DNA of 64,000 nt from Thereva unica (taxonomy: Eukaryota > Arthropoda > Insecta > Diptera > Therevidae): positions 11,334,501 through 11,398,500 of the forward strand of contig OX465282.1 in NCBI GenBank assembly GCA_949987705.1, in the 5' to 3' direction. Below the pieces are notes generated by a model. The model made no database searches. It was not told the DNA's origin and saw only the letters and a program-made list of their open reading frames with translations. Shown in pieces: positions 54,446 to 64,000 of this stretch; within the stretch, counting starts at the first letter, position 1, and every line of letters starts with the position of its first letter. The position numbers and the translations under genes are program-made.

Positions 54446-57400
54446 GTCGTGTTATTCAATTCAAGGACAAACCCAAAAAAAAAAAATATATTTGTGTAAA
54501 CTCTAGCTAATTTCCCATGATGTTTTCAATTAATTTTTCTAAAAGATTTATTAAGACACTAGCAAATCTCAATCATACATTCGCGACACTTGAATGCATA
54601 ATAAAAACGTCGTCAAACGCATAAAATATTTTCGTATATAAATTATTGGAGTCATACGAAATCTAAATTATTTTTTTTTTTGTTTGATTTAACGAAAATT
54701 CTTCCTTAATTAATCCACAGGCGCAATACAAATGTCGCAAAAGAAGAAGTAGACCCCATCTCTCTCTGATAGCCACCTATAATAAATTTTCCTTGCGAAA
54801 CACTTAACATTTCTGAACGCCCTCCATTTAGACGCGATCCTAATAGAATAAAAGAAGAAAAGTCCGCGATTAATCAATGTGTGACAACACACCGCAGCCG
54901 CGTCTCCCGCCTTTGAGACGGGCTCCCCTTTTTTCTCGTCGGAAATTTTAAGCCTTGGTTGATCTCTTTCTCAAAAAAAAATTTCAATGGTATTTGGATT
55001 TTCTTTTTGTAATCTTGAGAGTCTTGTCTCCCTTGAATTGGATTTTCTTTTTTTTTTTTGTCATTTCATCAAATTCCAAGCCCCCGCGAAAGTCTTTCAA
55101 TCCCTCGCTAAAATCGCCCAAGCCGCGCGAACGTGCCCCAATCCCCCTTAAAGATCGAGGCTGGGTCGAGAAGAGATGAAGTCTTGCATCCAATTAGGTG
55201 CATGACCCGAAACTGCTCCGGTTTCGTTGTTTTTATTATCCTTGACAGGGTTGTTTTTTTTTTTGAAGATATGTAAGACAGAGAACAGCCAAGGGTAAGC
55301 CCTGCACCGTGACAAATTGTCCGTTAAATAGGATTTTTGAAAGTGTCGATGTGGTATGAGGGAAGGAACAGGAGGCACCCCGGAGGGTGTCGGTTTTGTC
55401 CTTGAACGAATTTGACGCGACTCTGCCGTGTTTGATCCATTTTCAGCTTTCTGTTGCCAGAGTCTAATCCCGATATTATGAGAGTCCTTTAATATATATA
55501 TATATATATAGAAATATATAAACAGGGTCCTGGTGGATGACGGGCGATTAATTTGATCGTGCACCCTCCTTCGTCCCATCAGTGGGTGCGCTCTGTGCAC
55601 CGCCCCTTAGTATCGTACATCCACCATCGACTCGAACACCATCAGCCAAAAATCCATTCCAGAAATAGGCAAAACTGGCTAATCGCGTTCTATTAGCGTG
55701 GGTAAATGTCATTAGGATTAATGTTTCTTCTGTCATATTTGAGAACCAGAAGATGATAAATGTCCATGTGGTTCCTGTAAGTGCCATAGTGCTGTGCTCT
55801 GCGCTCATTTGGGTATCGCTAAGGGCTCTTTCAATTAAACTTCAACTGGCGGCGGCGGTGTGTCTTATGTCTTGTGTCTAGTGTGATACTAATTTTAGGT
55901 CTAAGAGTAATAATCATACCCAATCCGTAGGGTAAAAATGAATAATGGAACGAATTAGGATATATATACATACATAGGATACATTTATATGTATAGAAGA
56001 AAGCTGGGCACTTAGCTGGCAATGATATCCCGGACAAATTGATTCTGGTTAAAGAGGAACAAGATATTGTGTATAAGGGAAATATTCTTTTTTTTTGTTG
56101 TTGTTGTAGTTATTTGTGAATCTACCATTAGGATGCCATCATCATTGCGTGTATGTAACCCTAGAGGGTCACATGTGTTACGAAACACCTCCGTAGATGA
56201 CATTGCCTCCTTTCTAGCCACCCTCGCTCAATGCTTGGGGATTATATCCATATGATGGGTTCTTATTGTCATCCTCTACTTCATATCCACAATCCATTCC
56301 TTTGTCAGCTTTTTATCCCTTAGGTAGTAACCCGATAGCCTTTTCCATTTGCGCCTTTTTATATTCACAGAGTGCTGGTTGCGGGTCAGGGCACTCAGGT
56401 CTCAGATGGTCCTCCTTCATCTAAATCCAAGAATAAAAAAAAATAGATATAGTATAACTACACATATATGTAGGTATATATAATCGAAAGGAAGAGAAGA
56501 CTGGGTCGTTCTTCTCTAAGCCATCCTCGTTGGTATTCACATCAATCGAAAGTGTTGTGGACCTTTTTTTTATATATATATACATATATCGAGGAAAGTA
56601 TGTCGAAGGGCGAATGGACAAGGACGACGACGTCTTTATTGCGTTCATATATACGTGGACACATCTTCGCACAGGTTTTCTTCACTTCGATTACTACCTC
56701 TATCCGGTAGCCATCATCCCGGCCACCATTGACTACTACTGCCCATCCTTATTTTTTTTTGCCTGCTGCTCCCCCCGTGTCGTAGTGGTGAATTATTTTT
56801 ATGATCACTTTTATGATTGCCATTATAACGACTATGCTATGACTATGACAATAGCTGTGTACTAAAGGATATATAGAATAGGACACACAACAATTCGGTG
56901 ATGAAAAATGATGGCCCATTATATGTCAGGTTAATGTGTAACATGAGGCTCAGCTATGCTCGTACAGCCCTTCACAGCCACCCCCACTCTTTATTTTTTA
57001 TTTTTCTAAATATCCGCATTCTCCAAAAAAAGGGTTTTTTTTTCTTTCGTACATTTTGGTTGTTGTACGTTATTATCTTGAAGGGTTTAGAGGGTGGATG
57101 GTTTTAATATGAGAATGCCTTCAGTCTTGTTGTTGTTGTTACCTGGGTGAGCTATACCTGAAATACCTGTTAAGGAATGATATATTGTTAAAACGTATCG
57201 CTGTTATGTAACATCTCAATAAGAACGTGTTTTTTTTGCGGTTTTAACTATGGGAAAATATCATAATGTTGTGCGTATGATAGCCTTGAAATCTAGAAAA
57301 TATATGAATGTTGTAATAAAAGTTTATGGATGTATTGTGAAAGGATTTATCTGTTTTTTTACGGATTGATATATACTGAATCCATTATTGGCAACCACAT

Positions 57401-57498
57401 TCAATAATACTTGTATCTAGTAACGACAGAAAAATCGATTGGAGAACAATCTGATGGATAATTTGGAATAGTCCACAGAATATGTGATCACTTACCCT
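54446..57498. other. AT-rich DNA without a recognisable gene
   Basis: About 3 kb with A/T runs and a (TA)n tract at 55491-55511. A 150-codon minus-strand frame (55148-55600) crosses the (TA)n tract and an A-run and shows no domain. No host exon supported. Confidence 0.5.
55491..55511. repeat. (TA)n microsatellite
   Basis: Ten TA units. Confidence 0.85.
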
Positions 57499-58107
57499 CA
57501 TTTTACACGATGATGCACGTAACAAAAAGTTTCCTGCAAGCTTGCTCGGTTTGAAGGAGAGACGAGGAGTGAGGAAACAGAAAACTTGCAGGAAACTTTT
57601 TGTTTCGTGTTTCATCGAACAAAAGTTTTCTGCAAGCTTGCTCGGTTCGAAGGGGAGGCGAGGAGCGAGGAAACAGAAAACTTGCAGGAAACTTTTTGTT
57701 TCGTGTTTCATCGAACAAAAGTTTCTTGCAAGCTTGCTCGGTTCGAAGGGGAGGCGAGGAGCGAGGAAACAGAAAACTTGCAGGAAACGTTTTGTTTTGT
57801 GTTTCATCGAACAAAAGTTTCTTGCAAGCTTGCTCGGTTTGAAGGGGAGGCGAGGAGCGAGGAAACAGAAAACGTGCAGGAAGCTTTTTGTTTTGTGTTT
57901 CATCGAACAAAAGTTTTGCTGCAAGCTTGCTCGGTTCGAAGGGGAGGCGAGGAGCGAGGAAACAGAAAACTTGCAGGAAACTTTTTGTTTCGTGTTTCAT
58001 CGAACAAAAGTTTTCTGCAAGCTTTCACGGTTTGAAGGGGAGGCGTGAGCGAGGAAACAGAAAACTTGCAGGAAACTTTTTGTTTCGTGTTTCATTGTGT
58101 AAAATTG
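57499..58107. repeat. Six 96-bp tandem repeats framed by inverted ends
   Basis: GCAAGCTTGCTCGGTT-type starts fall at 57536, 57632, 57728, 57824, 57921 and (as GCAAGCTTTCACGGTT) 58017, so the period is 96 bp with one 97. Each unit holds CTTGCAGGAAACTTTTTGTT and, about 13 bp later, its near-inverse AACAAAAGTTT(T)CTGCAAG, a strong hairpin. The array is bounded by TTTTACACGATGATGCACGT and the near-inverse GTTTCATTGTGTAAAA, so the whole looks like an inverted-repeat element whose core amplified. Because 96 is a multiple of 3, long frames stay open on both strands (up to 179 codons); they are repeat artefacts. Confidence 0.85.
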
Positions 58108-58739
58108 ACCTAACATAAAAACTAGTTGGGATTTGGGTTTGACCCCTTCGGTCCACACGAGCAACTTCCCAGTATCATGAACGTAGACGGAATAAACTGT
58201 TTCCTTCAAAATAATAATACGTTTACCACTAGTGGGAAAGTGACTAGTATCAGAACTGGTGGCAAAGCAATCCTAAGAGAAGTAGTTAATCTAAAAAGAT
58301 TTTGCTAGAGAATTTCCGAACGTTACCAAACAAAAATTTCCTTCGTACTTCGTTCGCTAGACTAAAGCGGGTGTTCGAATTTGTATTGAGCGTGCTGAAG
58401 CGCCGCTGATAAACGGGGAAGTAAATGACTTCATTTGGAAACTCCAAAGCTCGGAGATAATACTTGTCAGACTTGATCAAAAAGAATAAATTTTTCGGTA
58501 ACTACAGGAAAGATTTGAAAAATTCGTGATTTTTGTAAAGGGTAACGAAATTTTTGTACGATTTTTAAAGATTGTCGAATTTTGACAAGTGGTGTTGTTT
58601 TTTGTTTTGCAAAGTTATCGCGGTGCAGAATCAAAAAAAGATCATTTCGTTTAGAACGGGTCTCACTCCATCGAGATTATTAGATATTAGCAAAACTTAT
58701 CAATTTAAGGTCTTTCTGACACTTATCTAAAGTTTTTTT
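58108..58739. other. No gene recognised
   Basis: Contains AACAAAAATTTCCTTCGTAC near 58329, a faint echo of the neighbouring repeat unit. Nothing else supported. Confidence 0.4.
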
Positions 58740-59220
58740 ATTTGAACAAAAAAAAAGGCCCGACCGAATGTTATGAAATTTTTTTCAGGGCATTTTTTCG
58801 TTAGTATTCTTCTTTCGGCACCTTAAAGAAGTCGATATAGTTTTTGGTTCACGCGGTGTGGTGCAGGTACAAAACTCACGAACGTCGTTTAAACAAAAAA
58901 AACGGGTCGGCCGAATTTTATGAAAATCTTTTCAGATCATATTTTCGTTAATATTCTTCGAACAGCACCTCAACTAAGTCGATATCTTGTATAGCTCGCG
59001 CAATATCGTGCAGATACAAAAATCCTAATGTCGCTTAAATCAAAAAACGGCTGGACCGAATATTATACAAATCTTTTCAGATTATATTGCCGTTAATACG
59101 CTTCGAACGGCACCTCAAGTAAGTCGATATCTTTTGTGGTTCGGGCGATATTGCTTATGTCGTTTGACCCAAAAAAACGACTCGACCAAATTTTATAAAA
59201 ATCTATATAATTTCGCTTTT
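58740..59220 (+). repeat. Diverged tandem repeat, about four units of 130-147 bp
   Basis: Landmarks recur in order: AAAAAA-CGG-C-GACCGAATTTTA (near 58761, 58907, 59053, 59182), AATCTTTTCAGATCATATT, CGTTAATATTCTTCGAACGG, CACCTCAA-TAAGTCGATAT and a C-G-rich segment before the next unit. Units are strongly diverged, so it is much older than the 96-bp array. No coding evidence. Confidence 0.6.
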
Positions 59221-59479
59221 TGCCAATTCGAGAGGAATCAGGATAGATCAACTTCGGCTCATCATCCAATTCACAATTAGCGACCTACTTCTTGGTGTAT
59301 CTAGTACGCCTCGACTATTTTGCTAAAAATATGGCCTTGTTGAAAGCACGTCGATGGCTATCGATGCGCAGCAGTGATTTTTCGGGTTTAGCGGATCTTG
59401 TCAAGCACATCACCATACTCTCTTTGTAAAGCCGAATCGCCTGTCAACAGGCTGTGACAGCCCCACAAAAAAAATTTTT

Positions 59480-59690
59480 TTCAGACCTGGGGGTCTCACT
59501 AGGCTTACTATATGTTTTCGGGGTCGCTGAATCTGAATATGAGGTCTATATAGCTCTATCGGGTCTAGGATTAGCCATAACCTCAAAAAATAAGCCTTAA
59601 AACCCCCGAAAACGGGGTTTCACTCATTTTAAATGGAACGAGTTTTAAATGGAAGAAATCAATGGAAAACTCAAAACAGATTAATTGAAA
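59480..59690 (+). repeat. Distant relative of the GGGGTCGCTGA repeat
   Basis: Shares the order TTTTCGGGGTCGCTGAATCT, GAGGTCTATATAG, CATAACCTCAAAAAATAAG and a hairpin made by CCCCCGAAAACGGGG with the repeats at 24781 and 38586 (GGGGTCGCTGA, GAGGTC, CCTAAAAATGCAAAAA, hairpin), though the sequence between is different. Confidence 0.45.
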
Positions 59691-59699
59691 TGACTTCTG

Positions 59700-60000
59700 T
59701 GCTCATTCGATTAGCTGATACCCATAGTATGCAACCCTAATTTTTGTGAACACTTTGGTCTAGTAATTCTCGATGATGGTATAATCTTCCACTCTCAGTA
59801 TTCCTGAGATTATAGAACTCCAAAATTTAAATCGCATTATTTATCACGATCTCCTTATGCATTACCATACCCCCTTGATAATCTGCCCTTCCAGTTAAAC
59901 TTACTACTAGACATTGCATTATAACGTGGACGTCATGCCGAGCTGGTAGTACAGAGGATGACTCCTGAGCTTAGACTTTCACATAACTAAAACCTCAAAT
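59700..60000 (+). repeat. Dispersed repeat Rb, uninterrupted copy
   Basis: GGTCTAGTAATTC, TAATCTTCCAC, CTAGACATTGCATTATAACG, TGGTAGTACAGAGGATGA and TGAGCTTAGACTTTCAC occur in the same order as at 52360-52842 but without the nested Ra segment. Confidence 0.6.
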
Positions 60001-62944
60001 TTGTTTGAAAGTATGACAAAATGACTTAATCTGCTTTTCTATTTAAACAACTATAAACATCTTCAATTTCAACAATCAATTCCCAAGAAAAATTTACCAT
60101 CCATCCAGAAAAACAAATAATATCTTTTCGTTATCGTTACCTTCCAAGTGAAATGTGTATGCATCCGTCAACAATTTAATAAAGGCAGATTCCAAACAAT
60201 TACGCAGTTGCGGTTGGTTGTTTCGTGAAACGAATGAATCTCCTATGATTTCGCTCTGTCTGTACTCTATAGTCGGCATCATATCAACGTTGATGCTAAG
60301 TTCAGGATACGTCTGGGTCGTCTATATCAGTATTCAGCAAGGACGTAAATATGCCAATAATACGTCCTACCAGAGACGTAGAGAGTTAGAAAGAGAAAGC
60401 TGGAGAGACAGGTCTTGCATAAGACGAACATATCCAACCACCCTAGGACCAGCATCATTGAAAATGCTCCTGCAGTTATCGTTGTAATGTAGGGGAATCC
60501 CCTAGCCTCCCGACAATAAGTATGCAATAAAGGCGGATAAAATTTCAAATATTTTTGGATTTATAAGTTTTAATACGCATCTGAAAAGGATTTTTGCTGG
60601 CTGTCAACAATATGCATATATAAGAGTATGTATATGTATAGGGGATAGCCACATCCCCATACTAACTAACAATGCATGCGAACATTGATATATATACCGT
60701 AAAGAATCCTTTATGCTGGCGATCACGGAAAAGGATACCATCACTGAATGGTTAGCGCTTCGTGTATACATACATACATACATACATACATACAAACATA
60801 CTATATCATAGCCCCACGTTACCGGGACAAGATTTTCTCTGAACTGTGTGCTCTCCTGTTCGTTTTATGAGGATTGAATGGGATAGCATACAAAAGCCGT
60901 GAAAAAAGGAATCGCTGGGCTGCTAGTGCAGCCAGACGCTTCAATCCATAAGCTATAGTATAAATCCTTTACAAATCTTTCAGTCAAGGGTCCTTGCATG
61001 TATGTTTACATTCGCAATTTATGAAAACAGTTTCAGTTCAATGATGTGTTCAGCTTTTGTTTTATATATGCCTTGAAACCAATCTAGCAGTAGTAGTAAC
61101 AAGGACATGCGTTATCCTTATTTTTGGTATCAGCAGCAGGAGGCATTATCCTAGCCCCCATTCCGCCCGACCACTTGATTTCAACACTACATATTGTTGA
61201 TGTTGTTGATGCTGTTGTTATTGATATAGTTTTCACATTACAAATACCGATCCAATCTCTTTCCGAAGAAAAAACCTCCCCCAAAGCCTCGGCCTTGTTC
61301 CGTCCCCATACCACTCTATCCAATCTCACTCCCTTCTTATTATGTTGTATTTATGGATCAACTCCGCTGGATTTAAATGTTGAATCCTGTCGCATAGACA
61401 ATTTACGAGGATCTTGATATGATGTCTCGCTTGTTGGTTGCACAAGTTGAATCCACTCGTAAAATATACTTAGAAATCCCATGTTTGCTCAGTTGTTATT
61501 GCAATTTAATGGTCTTGTTGTCATTGGCTTCTGTGGTACCACTGTAGTTGGGGATTTTATTTTTCGACAGCTTTATTGGCAAATTATACAAGTTAATCTA
61601 CGAGTGAGACGATATTATTGAGAGATAACACACACCAACAAAAAAAAAATAAAAAAAATAAAACAGGAAAACAAAATATACAGAAAACATTGTTGAAGGA
61701 TAAATTGAGATTTTATTATATATGTTTGATTCCATTCTTTTTATAAAAATGTTTAAGGAAGGAAAATGTTTGTAGGGGATGTTCCGTATTTGTATATGTA
61801 CATAGATATTTCTCGGGAAAGTAGGTCAGACAATTTACAAAACTAAACAGGAAACTAAACAGGAAAAGGAACCATTTGTGTACATAATAGTCCAACTATT
61901 ATCTTAAGACATGAATACGTTATCAATATGTTATACATACAAGTAAGAATAGACTTAAACACTACCCAGTGGGAAAAATTGGGAGCGATGCAGAGGGGAG
62001 CTTACTTGGAACACTCTCAAGGGAGCTTTTTCATAAATTTTATAGAAAAAAAGAAAACGGACAATTATCTTCGTGCCTGTAAAATGTACTTACAGGGTAC
62101 TTACAGACCAGTTCTGTGTAATAGTGGGCAATGATAACTGAAGTAAGATTCATTTGAAATACAAAGCTCATAAGTACTGCGTAGAACTAAAGTACCTTTG
62201 GCAGCCTTTAAAGCTTTTGAACAGATTAAGTAGCTTGCTCAGAAAGAATAAACCGACTAGAGCACCAAAAACAAGGTGTTCTGTTTATTTCATCACGTAC
62301 CGATCGTATAGGGTGTTTTCACTAAACGAATGGGTGATCCAGTAGCCGATTCCTGATCCATGAGAACAGTTCCATAGATATGTCTGTTTAAGTCGTCAAT
62401 CTTCTCATGACCCAAAAAGAAAGAAACGAAAGGGGGTAGCAAAACCACGCCATAAGCACCGAATGTTCCCAGAGCAGGCTCTATGAAGAGCTATTCAAAG
62501 AGATAATCCTGCAGGAGAACGAATTTCACTCATCAAAGTGGAGATGGAACCGACAGCAGCAGCGCTCAAAACTTCTTGATAGGATATTATATCGACAAAG
62601 AAAACACAAGCTGAAAGATAGGAAATATTTATTAGAATAAAACAAAAGTAGATGTCATCAAGAATCAAAATATCATAGATGACTAGACTGACATTTTATT
62701 TAATTTGTATCTCTCATGTAGAGTTTTCACTGCAACACTTCTAAGGCGTCCACCCAACTTTAAAGAGGTCCACCCAACGAGGAAAATCCTGCTTGCAGTA
62801 AACGTGAATGATGTAGGGATCACATAGGTAAGGGAGAAAGACATTTTTAAACCTGCAAAAAGGACGGTACACCAAACAGAGCCGTCATGCTGTAAGCCAG
62901 TCTGGCCCCTTGTGAAAAGCTTCCGCAATCAGCGTTGAACTCTC
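60001..62944. other. AT-rich DNA without a recognisable gene
   Basis: About 2.9 kb. A (CATA)n tract at 60767-60800, A-runs near 61645-61665 and short frames without domains. Confidence 0.5.
60767..60800. repeat. (CATA)n microsatellite
   Basis: About eight CATA units. Confidence 0.85.
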
Positions 62945-63200
62945 AGAACCGGCACTTGGGTTTTTTTGCACCCGGTGCACTATGCTATATTGCGCCCCAT
63001 AAGCTGTACATTTTTGAACGTAGTGAAGCGCAATGGAAAAATCCTAAATACTCGCCAGATGGGGGAAATAATTTTTTATAGTTTGCCCAAAAATTAAAAC
63101 TGCACCATAACAATGCCTTTAACATAAAAAAATATTCCATGGAAAGTTTCACACGGGTCAACATCCAACAAAAAGAATCTCCTGAGAATGAAGAGTAGAA
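62945..63200 (-). repeat. Dispersed repeat Rd, inverted partner of 48960-49205
   Basis: The minus strand matches 48960-49205 over about 235 bp with the same block order, ending in GCATAGTGCACCGGGTGCAA. Confidence 0.7.
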
Positions 63201-64000
63201 GAGGACAATGCGGTGGGAGATTACTTGAACCTCTAAATTTAAGTGCAGCAACACCGCCCTGAAGTGTATATCGATCACGGCAAACAGCTATACACAATAC
63301 AGAGCCATCGGAACAATTTTTCCTTTGTGTGAATGGATATGGTGCTTTTTTCAGAACTTTCAAAAACTGGACTGGACTGTGCTGGAAACAACAGATGATC
63401 AAGCTGGAGGAAGAAGTGTGGAGAATGGTCCAAGTGGTACTGGAGCAACACGAAGTCTACGAAAACAGAGAAATGCAATGAGAGTTAGCGGATCACCTAT
63501 CTTGGTCCAGCTCCCCGAGACATTGGTCTTTATTTACATTGCACTACTCGACTAACATTTTCAAATGAAACAGAGAATTGCAAGCAGAGATAGTAGCTAG
63601 GTAGCTATATGGCCACACTATTCCGGATCTGATGAGAACTTTTGAGGCATCCCTTTCTTAAGAGTCTGGTAACGTCAGACTGAAGTATGCCTTAATTGCT
63701 CGTGGCTGTCTGGAGTGATGCAAAAAAGGGTGGGTGGGTCAGTGGGAATCTGACACTACCGTTTGGGTGAGCACCCCAGAAATATCTCCAGTCGTAGGCA
63801 AGGAAGCCTTAGACAGGCGGTCGCACAGATTCCCTGTTGATAGACAGATGTAACATTCTCATGACTCCCTCGTAAAAAACTCGACTACCATTTAAAGGGA
63901 CCATGCCTCATGCAGTGTTTGGGCTCCATGTGGCAAATGAGGAGCATCCCACAAAAAAAAAGGATTTTGCCGTAGATTCCTATGAGGTCCCCTGTTCCTA
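63201..64000. other. No gene recognised; diverged copy of repeat Rj at 63805-63880
   Basis: A short frame at 63370-63480 has EEEVWRMVQVVLEQHEVY but no identifiable domain. 63805-63880 resembles 31430-31505. Confidence 0.35.

Noticed and set aside
55148..55600. 150-codon minus-strand frame
   Set aside because: It runs through a (TA)n tract and an A-run, has low-complexity Tyr/Ile and Lys stretches and no domain.
57499..58107. CRISPR-like array
   Set aside because: Units are contiguous 96-bp tandem repeats without unique spacers, in a eukaryotic sequence context.
57385..58118. Long open frames of 149-179 codons on both strands
   Set aside because: They are produced by a 96-bp tandem repeat whose length is a multiple of three. 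Several frames are open at once and none resembles a protein family.

Overview
The window looks like a repeat-rich stretch of an insect genome, most likely a fly (Diptera). The evidence is the transposon mix (RTE-, LOA/R1- and Jockey-type non-LTR elements, BEL/Pao, a Tc1 element with a Minos-like intron), long AT-rich spacers, TATATG/CATA-type simple repeats, and repeats containing a 5S rRNA segment whose best-conserved part reads like dipteran 5S. The species cannot be named from the sequence. No host protein-coding exon, rRNA gene or functional tRNA gene could be supported, so this is probably intergenic or deep intronic DNA.

Layout. 1-2.2 kb: a tRNA-like SINE and two 5S-derived repeats. 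3-8.3 kb: decayed non-LTR fragments on both strands and a hAT-like relic. 9.2-10.2 kb: a BEL/Pao pol relic next to small repeats. 10.2-15 kb: non-repetitive AT-rich DNA. 15.4-18.3 kb: a LOA-like insertion whose two halves lie in opposite orientation, a nested foldback structure with a 5S repeat inside it, and a second tRNA-like SINE. 20.6-24 kb: an RTE-type retrotransposon with a full-length 968-codon open frame. 24.8-25.5 kb: two tandem copies of a GGGGTCGCTGA-bearing repeat. 27.9-30.3 kb: a LOA-type element with RT and RNase H, broken by nonsense codons and an internal deletion. 35.7-39 kb: LOA-like C-terminal relics, a 5S-derived repeat and a nested stack of small repeats. 41.9-44.8 kb: R1-type and RTE-type relics. 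47.6-51.7 kb: foldback elements, an RT relic, another 5S repeat and an R1-like C-terminus. 52.4-54.4 kb: a Tc1/mariner element with 199-bp inverted repeats, inserted at the edge of an already nested repeat. 57.5-59.7 kb: six 96-bp tandem repeats inside an inverted-repeat frame, then an older diverged tandem array. 60-64 kb: mostly AT-rich DNA with simple repeats.

The genes do not form a pathway. Each is a mobile-element gene acting on its own DNA or RNA. The RTE open frame is the only long intact coding sequence. The Tc1 transposase is nearly intact but has one internal stop codon and probably a 58-bp spliced intron. The most unusual signal is the family of six minus-strand repeats carrying a 5S rRNA-like segment with recognisable internal promoter blocks.
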